Source of the DNA: JBBQZU01 sp038207425
GTDB taxonomy: Bacteria; Bacteroidota; Bacteroidia; Flavobacteriales_D; Cryomorphaceae
Direction: 5' to 3'
NCBI GenBank assembly: GCA_038207425.1
Contig: JBBQZU010000016.1
Location: 1 to 64,000 of the forward strand
DNA: 64,000 nt
Position 1 is the stretch's first letter; every line of letters starts with the position of its first letter. Made by a program: the position numbers and the translations under genes. The notes under the pieces are model-generated. The model was not told the origin of the DNA and ran no database searches. It saw only the letters and a program-made list of their open reading frames with translations. Positions 1-8,673 of the stretch are shown here, one piece after another.

Positions 1-1
1 A

Positions 2-376
2 TGCGATGACAAAGTTGACTTTGTAATAATCGTATCTTTTAATGATCCTTCCCAATCCATAGACTGCTACAAAAAAAGGCGGCAGATAGAAACACTCTTC
101 AAAGCACCCAAGTCGAGCGGGTTTAACATAGAAGAAACGCACGTCACAAAACTGGATCGGATCGAAAAGCTAATCATGCTTACCATGATAGCATTTGTGT
201 GGTGCTACATAATCGGAGATCACATTGACACCCAAATCCAACAAATTGAGATAAAAACCCACGGACGTAGAGCAGTCAGTGTATTCAAATAGGGGCTCGA
301 TTACCTATCAAGAATGCTTCTAATACGAAATAACATATTCAATTTGAATGTATTACAATTTCTGTAATGTACTTAG
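2..376 (+). pseudogene. IS4-family transposase, C-terminal remnant with two nonsense codons
   Basis: The frame starting at base 2 runs off the left window edge. It contains the IS4-family Y-(2)-R-(3)-E-(6)-K signature, seen as YKKRRQIETLFKAPK, followed by SGFNIEETH and DRIEKL, typical of the transposase catalytic C-terminus. Translation stops at TAG (290-292), where family members usually continue FK-(Y)-GL. The same frame then goes on with GLDYLSRMLL, meets a TAA (365-367) where the common ending FLSCT would have Ser, and ends C-T-stop at 374-376. The element is therefore decayed at its 3' end by at least two point mutations. Its 5' part lies outside the window, so DDE completeness cannot be judged. 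No terminal inverted repeat was identified downstream. Confidence 0.85.
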
Positions 377-902
377 ATAAATGTGTTAAAATAAACGCAC
401 TAGACAACTTTAGAGTGACCAGAATTCAAATCCATTACGCCCTTCTTGTGGGGACTTAATGAATCTTGTCGGCAACTTAAGTTCCACAGATCATTGCTTT
501 ACAGAAAATTAAATTGAATTTTTGAAACCCGAAAGATGAAGTAAAAAACTTAGTTACCTTGTAATGCGATTCAGATTAAACAATCCTACAAGGTATTGCT
601 ATGCATAGTGTGAAAATGGGATTACCATAAGGTTCTGCCACATTGCTAAGATTCAAAATGCCTACATTAAAAAGGAAGTAAAAGTTCTAATAGATCAGTA
701 TAAAAAGGAACATGTTTAATTTCGAATCCAAGCTTTTCTTACAGTAAACTGACGCATCCAAGCAGGTGGAGTTTAATAAAGTCCGCTATGGGAATACATA
801 CTTAGAAATAAATTCAAAGTTCGTCAGTTCTGCCACACAACAGAACCCTTGAATTATATGTTCTCTGCGTAAAAAGGCAACTGAGAGCGATCTCAAACTT
901 CG
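377..902. other. AT-rich intergenic stretch without a recognisable gene
   Basis: All frames are closed by frequent stops and no coding region is supported. A 9-bp inverted repeat, TACCTTGTA at 555-563 and TACAAGGTA at 587-595, could form a hairpin with a 23-nt loop. The stretch follows a dead transposase and may be scar DNA around an old insertion (inference). Confidence 0.5.
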
Positions 903-979
903 GTTTTAGAAAACTGCACATATTATATGATGCCTCTCCGCTGGCTCGGCGAGCCCTGTGGGGGGAGCCTTCACCACAT

Positions 980-1092
980 AAAAAGTCAGCGACCTGCTGT
1001 CGCTGCTTTTTTCATAACACCCTGCGGCTCTGAGCAAGCTCAGGCGCAGGGTGTTATGAAAAAAGTCACCACGCTTTCGCGGGTGACTTTTT
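980..1092. terminator. Three overlapping hairpins, including the terminator of tRNA-His
   Basis: Three inverted repeats are chained. Hairpin 1 (980-1011) pairs CAGCGAC (987-993) with GTCGCTG (999-1005), flanked by A5G and CT5. Hairpin 2 has perfect 21-bp arms, 1006-1026 and 1045-1065, with a further CTGAGC-AA-GCTCAG stem in its loop. Hairpin 3 (1060-1092) pairs 1060-1070 with 1082-1092 and has an inner CGC/GCG stem. Neighbouring hairpins share their T-run or A-run arms, so each pair is mutually exclusive. On the minus strand hairpin 3 lies directly downstream of tRNA-His and ends in a T-run, so it should act as its intrinsic terminator. The roles of the other two are unknown. Confidence 0.7.
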
Positions 1093-1102
1093 ATTTTTGG
1101 TG

Positions 1103-1177
1103 GGTGGAAGATGGGGTTCGAACCCACGACCTCCTGAACCACAATCAGGCGCTCTAACCAACTGAGCTACAACCACC
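1103..1177 (-). tRNA. tRNA-His (GTG anticodon)
   Basis: The minus strand folds as a cloverleaf: D-arm beginning TAGCTC, anticodon stem CCTGA/TCAGG closing loop TTGTGGT with anticodon GTG (His), and T-arm GTGGG-TTCGAAC-CCCAT. The 5' end at 1177 supplies the extra G-1 expected for tRNA-His. CCA is not encoded. The acceptor stem GTGGTTG against CTTCCAC gives two adjacent T-T mismatches (pairs 5-68 and 6-67), which is odd. The gene lies downstream of the secretion operon and is followed by hairpin 3. Confidence 0.92.
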
Positions 1178-1247
1178 GTTTATAATAAGGCTGCAAATGT
1201 AACTATTTGTCATTAAAATTCGAATGCGACTGACCAAATTTTTCTGG

Positions 1248-2690
1248 TTACGGAAAACCAAGACCTCCGGTAACCATAATTTCGGCAATAAGAATTCGCT
1301 CCCTTGCCTGAAGTTCAAAGAGTAAATTTTGAGCCTGCACCAAATTAATCTCCCTTGCATTGATAAGGAAAAGACTTGATTCGCCCATTGAGAAAAGTTC
1401 CCGTTCGCCCGCCAAAACGCGATCGAGCAAATCCACATTCTGGGTGTAAAAAGCGATCTGATCTATAAGATTATTTCTTCTGATCAACGCTGCATCGAGT
1501 TCGGCAATAAGCCTCGCCTTCTTATTCTCAAATTCCAGTCCTACGGCCTCCTGCTTTACACGAATCATACCCGCTCGGCCACGGGCTTCGCGCATTGGCA
1601 CCGGTATGGATAACTTTGCGCCAAAGGTGTAGTTGTTGTTAAAAAATTGAGTTTCATTAAAATATTCGTCATTAACATTTTCTAAAACACTTTCTGAAAG
1701 AATATTGTACTTAAGTTCGATTTTAGGCCTGAGGAACTCCTGAGCAAGCCGGCGCTCAATGTCGAACTCCAGCGTTTTAATACTGAGCCTTTCTAGCTCA
1801 GGGTGGTTATCGGAGATGAACTGCGGCAAAAACAAATCAAAATCGTAGGCTAATCCCAGTCGATCGGGCATCGCACCCGCCGGCAACACCATTTGTTTTC
1901 CATCTCCATCCCAAATAAACGCTGATACTACATTTACGGAAGTTACCCATCTGTTTTGAGCTTCGCGTAAGGCGTAAAGCCGGTTGAGTACCTGAGTATA
2001 GGCTTCCACGGTATCGATTGCGGGTACATCTCCCTGCAAATAGCTGTCGCGCAAACCTTCATATCTTATTACGGCAAGACTCAGCGCTTCATTTGCCACT
2101 TCAAGGCTTTGATTGTTTAGTGTCCAACTGAAATAAACAGAAGTTGCATCAAGAAAGAGCGCATTTCGCAAGATAATTCTCGACACTGTACCTTGTTTTT
2201 GGCCGAGTTGGCCCAAACGGTATGCAGCACGTCTGCTATCCATTAGCAACCCTGCACCCAATTGAGCTGAAACTCCCGCATAGAACTGGCCACCCGGAGG
2301 TACAACAAATTCAGGATTAAGAAACTGGCCGCTGTTGTCTTGAATTCCGGCATTGAGCTTCAAGCCCATCCAGGTTGGCAACTCTAATCCAGCTTCTAGT
2401 TTTTCATAATAAAGCGTCTCGTCAAATTCTTTGGAATCATAATTTCCAAAAAGCAATGGATCAAATCCACCTCTGGACATTTGAAAATTGCGATCAGCTA
2501 GGTCTACCTCTATATCTGCTATCCGAGCCAGTGGGTGGTAACTCCCTACCAAATTCAGAAATTCGGTATAGCTGAATATAGAGTCACCCAAATAGTTATT
2601 GAACGCCACCTGCGATGCAGACTGCCCCCACACACAGCACCATTTTGCGCTAAGCAAGACAAAAATGATGCATGTTCTGAAATTCAACAT
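1248..2690 (-). CDS. TolC-like outer membrane efflux protein
   Basis: Outer-membrane channel subunit of a tripartite exporter. The ATG at 2690 is chosen because it gives an N-terminal signal peptide (hydrophobic run after MLNFRT, ending near VWGQ) and lies 7 nt after the HlyD stop; longer readings overlap the HlyD gene deeply. The mature protein has the long amphipathic helical segments, rich in Arg/Glu/Leu, of the outer membrane efflux protein family, with the two-fold repeat near residues 60-250 and 280-470. About 480 residues is normal for the family. It is the last gene of the ABC-HlyD-TolC operon. The substrate cannot be read from the sequence. Confidence 0.88.
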   Translation of the reverse strand: MLNFRTCIIFVLLSAKWCCVWGQSASQVAFNNYLGDSIFSYTEFLNLVGSYHPLARIADIEVDLADRNFQMSRGGFDPLLFGNYDSKEFDETLYYEKLEAGLELPTWMGLKLNAGIQDNSGQFLNPEFVVPPGGQFYAGVSAQLGAGLLMDSRRAAYRLGQLGQKQGTVSRIILRNALFLDATSVYFSWTLNNQSLEVANEALSLAVIRYEGLRDSYLQGDVPAIDTVEAYTQVLNRLYALREAQNRWVTSVNVVSAFIWDGDGKQMVLPAGAMPDRLGLAYDFDLFLPQFISDNHPELERLSIKTLEFDIERRLAQEFLRPKIELKYNILSESVLENVNDEYFNETQFFNNNYTFGAKLSIPVPMREARGRAGMIRVKQEAVGLEFENKKARLIAELDAALIRRNNLIDQIAFYTQNVDLLDRVLAGERELFSMGESSLFLINAREINLVQAQNLLFELQARERILIAEIMVTGGLGFP

Positions 2691-2697
2691 CAAGTGG

Positions 2698-4044
2698 CTA
2701 CTTTGCTTTTTTATCACCGCTGAGTTTTGAATAGTAATCCGGTGGAAAACCGTTGAGTTGCCGCCAAAGCTCATACCAAACTGGCACATCATTGAGCAAT
2801 ATAATAGCGTCAGACCCTGAACCAACTCTGAGATCTTCAGGCCACGCAACGTCACTTTCATCGGGTACCACGAGTACGCGGTACTTCCCGTTTGGGGAAA
2901 TGAAATTGTCTATCGCGAGTATTTTTCCTGCGAAAGTACCATTGCTAAGCTCGGGCCAACCCGAAAAAACGATAGCAGGCCAACCATCGAACAACAGCCT
3001 CACCGTGCGACCGCTTTTCAAGAGTGGGAAGTCAATGGGTTCTACAAAAATCTCTGCTGCAAGATCATACTCGGCGGGCATGATGCTCACCAACTCAGTA
3101 CCCTCATCAATGGTTTCGCCTACGCCGGCAGTAATAGTTTGAGTGACATAACCCCTCTGAGCGGCAGGAATAAAATAGGCTTGGATTCGAACTTCGTAGC
3201 TTGAGAGTTGATTCTTCAATTTTGCAACCTGTGCTTCGGTATCAAAATAATCGGAGAAAGCCGAATTCCTTTCAGACCGTGCCTTACCCAGTTTCTCATC
3301 ATACTCTGCCACAATAGCGCTCAGCTCGATGCGCGCATTGAGCACTTCATTTCTGGCTGACAGCACCTTGTTTTCGGCGCTGATCAGGCTGGCTTGTGCT
3401 TCCTGAACATTCAGCTTACGCGTTTCGAGGTCGGTGAGTGATTTAAGCCCTTTTTCAAAAAGCTCTTCCATACGTTTCACACGCTGATTGGCTATCTTGT
3501 AATCAATTTGTGCTGCCACATAATCAATACTATCTGAAGCAAGCTTGAATTTACTCTGGTCGTATTTATTCTTTGTTTGTTCAAGTTTATTGATTTTATT
3601 CTTTTCAAGGGCAGCGATCTGCGAACTAAGCGCTTCGGTTTTCTCCATGTAATTTACTGCAGAGCTACTTTTGGCATCAATCTGTTCCTTGGTTCTTTCT
3701 AATAGCTCAGGGTCAAAAAAGGCATCTCTAATCTCAGAAATCTGAACGATGGTATCACCTTTCTCTACAAACTGCCCATCGCGAACATACCATTTTTCAA
3801 TCCTCCCGGGAATGATACTTTGAATAGTTTGAGGCCTTTGGTCTGGGTATAGGGTAGTAAGGGTACCCGGAGCCCTCACGTTTTGGGTCCAAGGCATAAA
3901 GAGCAAAACTATGAAGGTAAAGAATACAATTAGCCAAGTGCGCAAAATTCTGGCATGGCCGGTTTGATCAAATACTTCTGCAACGCTTTGGTATTGATCT
4001 TTATAAGCCGAAATATCGTTTCTGTTATTGGATAGATTTAGCAT
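2698..4044 (-). CDS. HlyD-family membrane fusion (adaptor) protein
   Basis: Periplasmic adaptor linking the inner-membrane ABC protein to the TolC-like channel. One transmembrane helix lies near residues 35-55 (IVFFTFIVLLFMPW), followed by a split biotinyl-lipoyl domain (IIPGRIEKWYVRDGQFVEKGDTIV near 90-112), a long coiled coil (about 125-280, many K/E/L/Q), and then the second lipoyl half and beta-barrel. At 448 residues it fits the family. It overlaps the end of the ABC gene by 20 nt, which suggests translational coupling, and is followed after 7 nt by the outer-membrane gene. The long coiled coil resembles type I secretion or large-substrate exporters more than RND adaptors. Confidence 0.9.
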   Translation of the reverse strand: MLNLSNNRNDISAYKDQYQSVAEVFDQTGHARILRTWLIVFFTFIVLLFMPWTQNVRAPGTLTTLYPDQRPQTIQSIIPGRIEKWYVRDGQFVEKGDTIVQISEIRDAFFDPELLERTKEQIDAKSSSAVNYMEKTEALSSQIAALEKNKINKLEQTKNKYDQSKFKLASDSIDYVAAQIDYKIANQRVKRMEELFEKGLKSLTDLETRKLNVQEAQASLISAENKVLSARNEVLNARIELSAIVAEYDEKLGKARSERNSAFSDYFDTEAQVAKLKNQLSSYEVRIQAYFIPAAQRGYVTQTITAGVGETIDEGTELVSIMPAEYDLAAEIFVEPIDFPLLKSGRTVRLLFDGWPAIVFSGWPELSNGTFAGKILAIDNFISPNGKYRVLVVPDESDVAWPEDLRVGSGSDAIILLNDVPVWYELWRQLNGFPPDYYSKLSGDKKAK

Positions 4045-5746
4045 ACTCAGAGTCTTTAAATTCGTTGTAAGTACCGGTAAATACTACCTTGCCGAGCTGC
4101 ATAAAAATAATTTGATCGCAGCGGCGAAGAAGTTCGTCATCGTTGGCTACAGCAATGAGCGTTGCGTGGTCTCCACATAAAAAGTTGAAGAACTTTGTCT
4201 TTTCTTCAAGCCGCATATAATGCAGGTCAAGTTCAAGAAGTACCAAATGTGGCTTGGCCACAATGCTGCGTGCAAGCATAATTCTGGCTGCAAAGCTTTT
4301 GTTAAGCTTGATGCCACCCGGCAATAAAATTGTGCTCAGGCCCTGATTAAGATAATTCATATCGCCAGTAGCACTCACAGTATCCAATGCAGCAAGAATC
4401 ATTTTATCTGAAATATTCTCTCGGCCAAGGGTGATGTTTTCACGTAAAGTACCCTCAAAAATTGTTTCCCGCCAGAGGTTTTCTCCAATTTGCAACCGCA
4501 GCATATCCAGTTTGAGAGCAGTAAGAGGCATCCCGTTGAAAGTGATCCTACCTTTATAATTCTCGTAAATTCCGGTTAGCAGATGAAGTACTGAAGATTT
4601 ACCTGAGCCAGGCAAGCCAACCAGTGCAGCTTTAGTACCCGCGGGAATTGAAATCGACAAATTGTCAATGATAATTCTCTCCGTATCGGGATATTTGAAT
4701 GTAAGACCCTGAGTGGTCACCGCGAATCCTATATCCTCTGAAGCAATGCTGGTTTTCGTTTCGTTGTTGTCCTCAAGTTTAAGATCGAAAATTGAACCCA
4801 ATTTTTCGATGGAGGTAAGCAAATCATACACTGAATCAAGGCCTATAATTAGCTTGTCGACCGAATTCATAATAAGAATGATAATAATCTCAACAGCGAC
4901 GAATTGTCCTAGACTTATCTGCTGCTCAATCAGAAGTAAACTACCCAATACGAGCAGAAGGCCTACAGAAACTACCTTAAAGCCAACAAGAATTTTAAAC
5001 TGCAAAATCAGAATACTGAAATGCATTCTTCTGTAATATAAATAACCCATTATAAGTTTATCAATACGGAAGATTGGAAGGGCGCTTACTCCGGCCAACT
5101 TGAATGTACCTATTGCCCTTGCCAGCTCTTCAAGCCAATGGGCTACTTCATACTTTTTGCTCGACTCTTTGAGCGATGTAACAACGCCTTTGGGTCCGGT
5201 AAACCTGAATAGGAAATACAGAAATACAAGAATCCCCAGCGAATAGAAGAGAAAGACGGGATGGTAAACAGAAATCAAAACCAAACCAAAAAAAACTTGG
5301 AATATGGATGTAGGATAATCAATTAGCAACTTGGCAAATGATTTTTGTACCGTGATAGTATCGAAGAACCTATTAATCAACTCGGGCGGGTATTCATTGT
5401 GCAGTTCTCCCAATTTAATTTGGGGCATGCGCAAAGCCATATCGAAGGATGCATTTGCAAAAATGCGCTGCTGAAGGCGCTCCGTAAGTTTCATTTGCGC
5501 AATCTGCACCAATCCGCTTAGTACCAAACCTCCAAGAACCAGAATTACCAATAAAAGCCACGAAGAAGTTAATCTGCCCCCAAGTATAAAATTGAGTAAA
5601 GCCTGAATACCCAATGGTAAGGTGAGTACAATTGCTCCACCAACAAAGGCATAATAAAGCAAGAGATAAATAACCTTTCGCTCAGCACTAATCAACCCCC
5701 ACAACCTGTTTAAAGGCTGTTTATAATCGTATTCTACATCCGCCAT
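4025..5746 (-). CDS. ABC exporter half-transporter with a degenerate nucleotide-binding domain
   Basis: An N-terminal exporter-type membrane domain (about residues 25-310, five or six hydrophobic segments) is followed by an ABC domain. The A-loop Tyr (FKYP) and Walker A GLPGSGKSS (near residue 377) are intact. The other catalytic elements are not: the Q-loop position reads LWRETIFEGT; the LSGGQ signature is replaced by LNKSFAAR (near 485); the Walker B region reads LVLLELD, without the usual Asp-Glu pair (near 504); and the switch His position reads AVAND (near 535). It can probably bind ATP, but canonical hydrolysis as a homodimer is doubtful. No N-terminal C39 peptidase is present. First gene of the operon with HlyD and TolC proteins. 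A heterodimeric partner could be encoded elsewhere. Confidence 0.85.
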   Translation of the reverse strand: MADVEYDYKQPLNRLWGLISAERKVIYLLLYYAFVGGAIVLTLPLGIQALLNFILGGRLTSSWLLLVILVLGGLVLSGLVQIAQMKLTERLQQRIFANASFDMALRMPQIKLGELHNEYPPELINRFFDTITVQKSFAKLLIDYPTSIFQVFFGLVLISVYHPVFLFYSLGILVFLYFLFRFTGPKGVVTSLKESSKKYEVAHWLEELARAIGTFKLAGVSALPIFRIDKLIMGYLYYRRMHFSILILQFKILVGFKVVSVGLLLVLGSLLLIEQQISLGQFVAVEIIIILIMNSVDKLIIGLDSVYDLLTSIEKLGSIFDLKLEDNNETKTSIASEDIGFAVTTQGLTFKYPDTERIIIDNLSISIPAGTKAALVGLPGSGKSSVLHLLTGIYENYKGRITFNGMPLTALKLDMLRLQIGENLWRETIFEGTLRENITLGRENISDKMILAALDTVSATGDMNYLNQGLSTILLPGGIKLNKSFAARIMLARSIVAKPHLVLLELDLHYMRLEEKTKFFNFLCGDHATLIAVANDDELLRRCDQIIFMQLGKVVFTGTYNEFKDSEYAKSIQ

Positions 5747-6057
5747 TCACTTTGTATATTGAAAATTGCTTGAAACAATTTTATTTCGTTTTTTTATTTC
5801 TTGCGAAAGCTACATCAGAAAGCAATTGCAGAAACCTTGTTAAACAACATTTTATAAAATATAGCCTGCAAAGTAAATTACATTAGCAGTTTTTAACAAT
5901 ATAAGCTTCATTCTATCAATCCATTAAATGCTCAAATACCCTGACAGATCATAAAAGCGCACAAAAATAGACTTTAAATCAATCCGAAGTTACTCTGCCA
6001 AAATGAATCGAATAGGACGACCGGCTGAGAGCGATTTGCAATTCATAACTTTGCACC
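5747..6057. other. AT-rich divergent intergenic region
   Basis: Separates the leftward exporter operon from rightward copA. An inverted repeat AAAATTG (5762-5768) and CAATTTT (5776-5782), with a 7-nt spacer, lies just upstream of the exporter start and could be an operator. On the minus strand TAGCTTTC (5805-5812) is close to the Bacteroidota -7 consensus and may drive the exporter. The copA -7 element is listed separately. No gene is seen. Confidence 0.4.
6046..6053 (+). promoter_or_regulatory. Bacteroidota-type -7 element of copA
   Basis: TAACTTTG matches the TAnnTTTG -7 consensus exactly. Only four bases separate it from the copA ATG at 6058, so a transcript starting at the usual distance would begin at or next to the start codon, giving an almost leaderless mRNA. 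No clear -33 TTG is seen at the expected spacing. Confidence 0.5.
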
Positions 6058-8154
6058 ATGTCTGAAAAGGATGTGCTTCTAAAAGTAGATGGAATGACTT
6101 GCAATAATTGCGCAGCAGGTATTAGCAAATCACTGCGCAGCAAGGGTTTTTTAAATGCAGATGCCAGCTTTATCGATGGCGAAGTTACTTTCAGTCTTAC
6201 GGATGGCAAGTCGTCCGGTGGGGCAATTGAGCAGATTGAATCGCTCGGGTATAAAGTGATAGACTCAGCTTCATTGCACCCACAAGGAATGAGTACGATT
6301 GAGAAAAAATTTCTCTTTGCTCTCCTGTTTACAGTCCCGCTATTTATGCACATGTTCGTGCCGCACAATTGGTGGCTCAACAACCCACTGGTGCAGCTAG
6401 GGATATGCGCGCCGGTATACATTCTCGGATTTTTGCATTTTGGAAAATCGGCCTTGGGATCGATAAAGGCCCGGTATGCAAATATGGATGTGCTGATTTT
6501 TCTGGGCTCTACCGCTGCATTTGTTTATAGCCTTGTGGGAACTTATCTCCATTGGGCAAGCCCTGAAGTGCATAATTATCTCTTTTTTGAAACTACTGCT
6601 ACCATCATTACGCTGGTGCTGCTTGGCAATGTACTTGAGCACCGGAGCATTGAGCAAACATCAAAATATCTCGGCGAATTGAGCAGCATGGAATCACAAA
6701 TAGCCCGAATTATATTGCAAGTAGGTACAAGGGAGAAGATTTATGAAACCGAGCCCAAAGCTGTGAAGGCGGGTGATCTGCTACAGGTAAATGAAGGCGA
6801 CAGATTTCCTGTGGATGGAATTGTGCAGAGCGGGTTTGCTTATGCAGATGAATCAGCCATAACTGGCGAGAGCGCGCCTGCTGAAAAGAAACCGGGCAGG
6901 CAGGTGTATTCAGGCACCGTAAACCTTTCGGGAAATGTAAGAATAACTGCCACAGCCGCTGCCCAGGATTCAACTCTTCAAAAAATAGTGGAGTTGGTAA
7001 AAAAAGCCCGTCGCGACCAACCCGAAATACAAAAACTTGGCGATAAGGTTAGTGGCATTTTCGTGCCGGTGGTTTTGGCAATTGCTACACTCACATTGTT
7101 GATTACCTGGTTTGTGCTCGACAAAAGTCTTACCCAATCGCTGATGAATGCCATAGCTGTATTGGTAATATCATGCCCATGTGCCATGGGCCTTGCTACG
7201 CCTACCGCCGTGGTAGCAGGAGTAGGTAGGGCAGCTAAAAACGGCATTCTCATCAAAGGAGGGAGTACGCTTGAACGTTTTGCGAAAGCCAACACCATCG
7301 TATTCGATAAAACCGGTACCCTTACCACAGGCCATTTCGAAATCGAGATCGTCGAAAATACTTTAGGAAATCGATCACTTGCAATAATAAAATCGCTTGA
7401 AATGGGATCATCGCATCCAATAGCCCGGTCTATTACAAAGTGCTGGCCCGAAGTATTGCCTGAACCCCTTAGCGATATAAGCGAGTCAAAAGGCAAGGGC
7501 ATGAACGGCTATACAGCAAAAGGAGAATTGGTGTTTTTTGGCAGCACTCCTGAAGGAAGCAAAGCTGATCTGGAGTTAAAAATTGACGGCATCGTGCAAG
7601 CCGCATTGCGCATTAGCGATGCGCTAAAACCGTCAGCGGCGGGAATGATTCGGTCTTTTAAAGATGAAGGATTTGATGTAATACTACTTTCGGGCGATAA
7701 AGAACAGAAAGTGGCTGCTGCGGCGCGAGCTACTGGAATAAGTGAATATCACTATGGAGTAAGTCCATCTGAAAAATTGAACCTGCTTGAAATATTGAGT
7801 GCAGAAAAAATAGTGGTCATGGTGGGCGATGGAATTAACGATGGCCCCGCGCTCTCCCGGGCGCAGGTAGGAATTGCACCCGGCAGCTCATCGGCGCTTG
7901 CACTTGATTCGGCGCGAATAGTATTGATGAATCCAGCAGAAATGGAAAGCCTCGTAATGGCGCACAAAATTTCAAAACATACCTACCTCACCATAAAGGA
8001 AAACTTATTCTGGGCTTTCTTTTACAATGTGGTTGCTATACCAATAGCAGCAGCAGGATTCCTGAACCCTATGGTTGCCGCACTGGCTATGGCTTTCAGC
8101 GATGTGGTAGTGATAGGAAATTCGCTCCGACTGAAGAGCAAGAAGCTAAATTGA
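6058..8154 (+). CDS. copA: Copper-exporting P1B-type ATPase
   Basis: Exports Cu+ from the cytoplasm at the expense of ATP. One N-terminal heavy-metal-associated domain carries GMTCNNC (Cys15, Cys18). Transmembrane helices follow, with the actuator motif TGES, the ion-site motif SCPCAMG near residue 373, the phosphorylation motif DKTGTLT near 416, and the hinge GDGINDGPAL near 590. At 698 residues with one metal-binding domain it is a normal length. The SPC-type ion motif and GMTC domain favour Cu+ over Zn2+ or Cd2+. It is monocistronic, with its own -7 element, and lies about 8 kb from the cco locus, which carries the separate CcoI ATPase. Confidence 0.93.
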   Translation: MSEKDVLLKVDGMTCNNCAAGISKSLRSKGFLNADASFIDGEVTFSLTDGKSSGGAIEQIESLGYKVIDSASLHPQGMSTIEKKFLFALLFTVPLFMHMFVPHNWWLNNPLVQLGICAPVYILGFLHFGKSALGSIKARYANMDVLIFLGSTAAFVYSLVGTYLHWASPEVHNYLFFETTATIITLVLLGNVLEHRSIEQTSKYLGELSSMESQIARIILQVGTREKIYETEPKAVKAGDLLQVNEGDRFPVDGIVQSGFAYADESAITGESAPAEKKPGRQVYSGTVNLSGNVRITATAAAQDSTLQKIVELVKKARRDQPEIQKLGDKVSGIFVPVVLAIATLTLLITWFVLDKSLTQSLMNAIAVLVISCPCAMGLATPTAVVAGVGRAAKNGILIKGGSTLERFAKANTIVFDKTGTLTTGHFEIEIVENTLGNRSLAIIKSLEMGSSHPIARSITKCWPEVLPEPLSDISESKGKGMNGYTAKGELVFFGSTPEGSKADLELKIDGIVQAALRISDALKPSAAGMIRSFKDEGFDVILLSGDKEQKVAAAARATGISEYHYGVSPSEKLNLLEILSAEKIVVMVGDGINDGPALSRAQVGIAPGSSSALALDSARIVLMNPAEMESLVMAHKISKHTYLTIKENLFWAFFYNVVAIPIAAAGFLNPMVAALAMAFSDVVVIGNSLRLKSKKLN

Positions 8155-8182
8155 GAAAGGAAAATGAATTACTTAAGAAATA

Positions 8183-8557
8183 TCAGTTGAGAAATGCTGT
8201 GGTAAGAACCCCATCAATGGCGAGCATTCGGGCAATATTCTCGGCATTCTTGACCAGCTTTTCGTGGCATTCGGGCATTGTGCCGTGCGCAGCCTCGTAT
8301 GCCTTGAGCTTTTTCATAACAGCCTTTCCGGGCTTATTCACTATTTCCACACTAAAAAAGCAGGCCGACTTCATACACTCATCACGTGAATGAATATGTT
8401 GCAGCAATCGTTGCTTCAAGGTTTGCTTTTCAGCTTTTCCGAAATAAACAGGATTAAAATTGCAGTCGAACAAGGTGTAAACGCCGCATTCATCAGGGGC
8501 GATACTAAGGGCGTTTTGGATGTCAAGATTGTACATTTCTGCGGGCCTTGATGTCAT
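8183..8557 (-). CDS. Small standalone GIY-YIG-like domain protein
   Basis: The ATG at 8557 is preferred to a TTG eight codons upstream. The 124-residue product shows the GIY-YIG fold signature in the form CGVYTLFD, then NPVYFGKAEKQTLKQRLLQH, where the second motif is YFGKA and the conserved Arg follows in LKQRLLQH. The domain fills most of the protein and no DNA-binding extension is evident. Family members act as nucleases in repair or mobile elements, but many small ones have no known role. The gene converges on copA with a 28-bp gap and is separated from hemN by 116 bp. The function call is tentative. Confidence 0.65.
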   Translation of the reverse strand: MTSRPAEMYNLDIQNALSIAPDECGVYTLFDCNFNPVYFGKAEKQTLKQRLLQHIHSRDECMKSACFFSVEIVNKPGKAVMKKLKAYEAAHGTMPECHEKLVKNAENIARMLAIDGVLTTAFLN

Positions 8558-8673
8558 GATAATCTGTTTTTGCGATTTCAAGACGAAGGTAGTTCAGGGG
8601 GGTTGCCGAAATGATTTCGGCAAAATCAACAAATTGAGACTTTTCAGTTAACAGGATGCAAATACCTGAAAAT

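Noticed and set aside
906..1142. 78-residue minus frame across tRNA-His
   Set aside because: It translates part of the tRNA and the hairpins, a well-known kind of false ORF.
1248..2861. Longer start for the TolC-like gene
   Set aside because: It would overlap the HlyD gene by 164 bp and bury the signal peptide; ATG 2690 fits better.
8151..8393. 80-residue plus frame starting inside the copA end
   Set aside because: Antisense to the GIY-YIG-like gene and without recognisable features.
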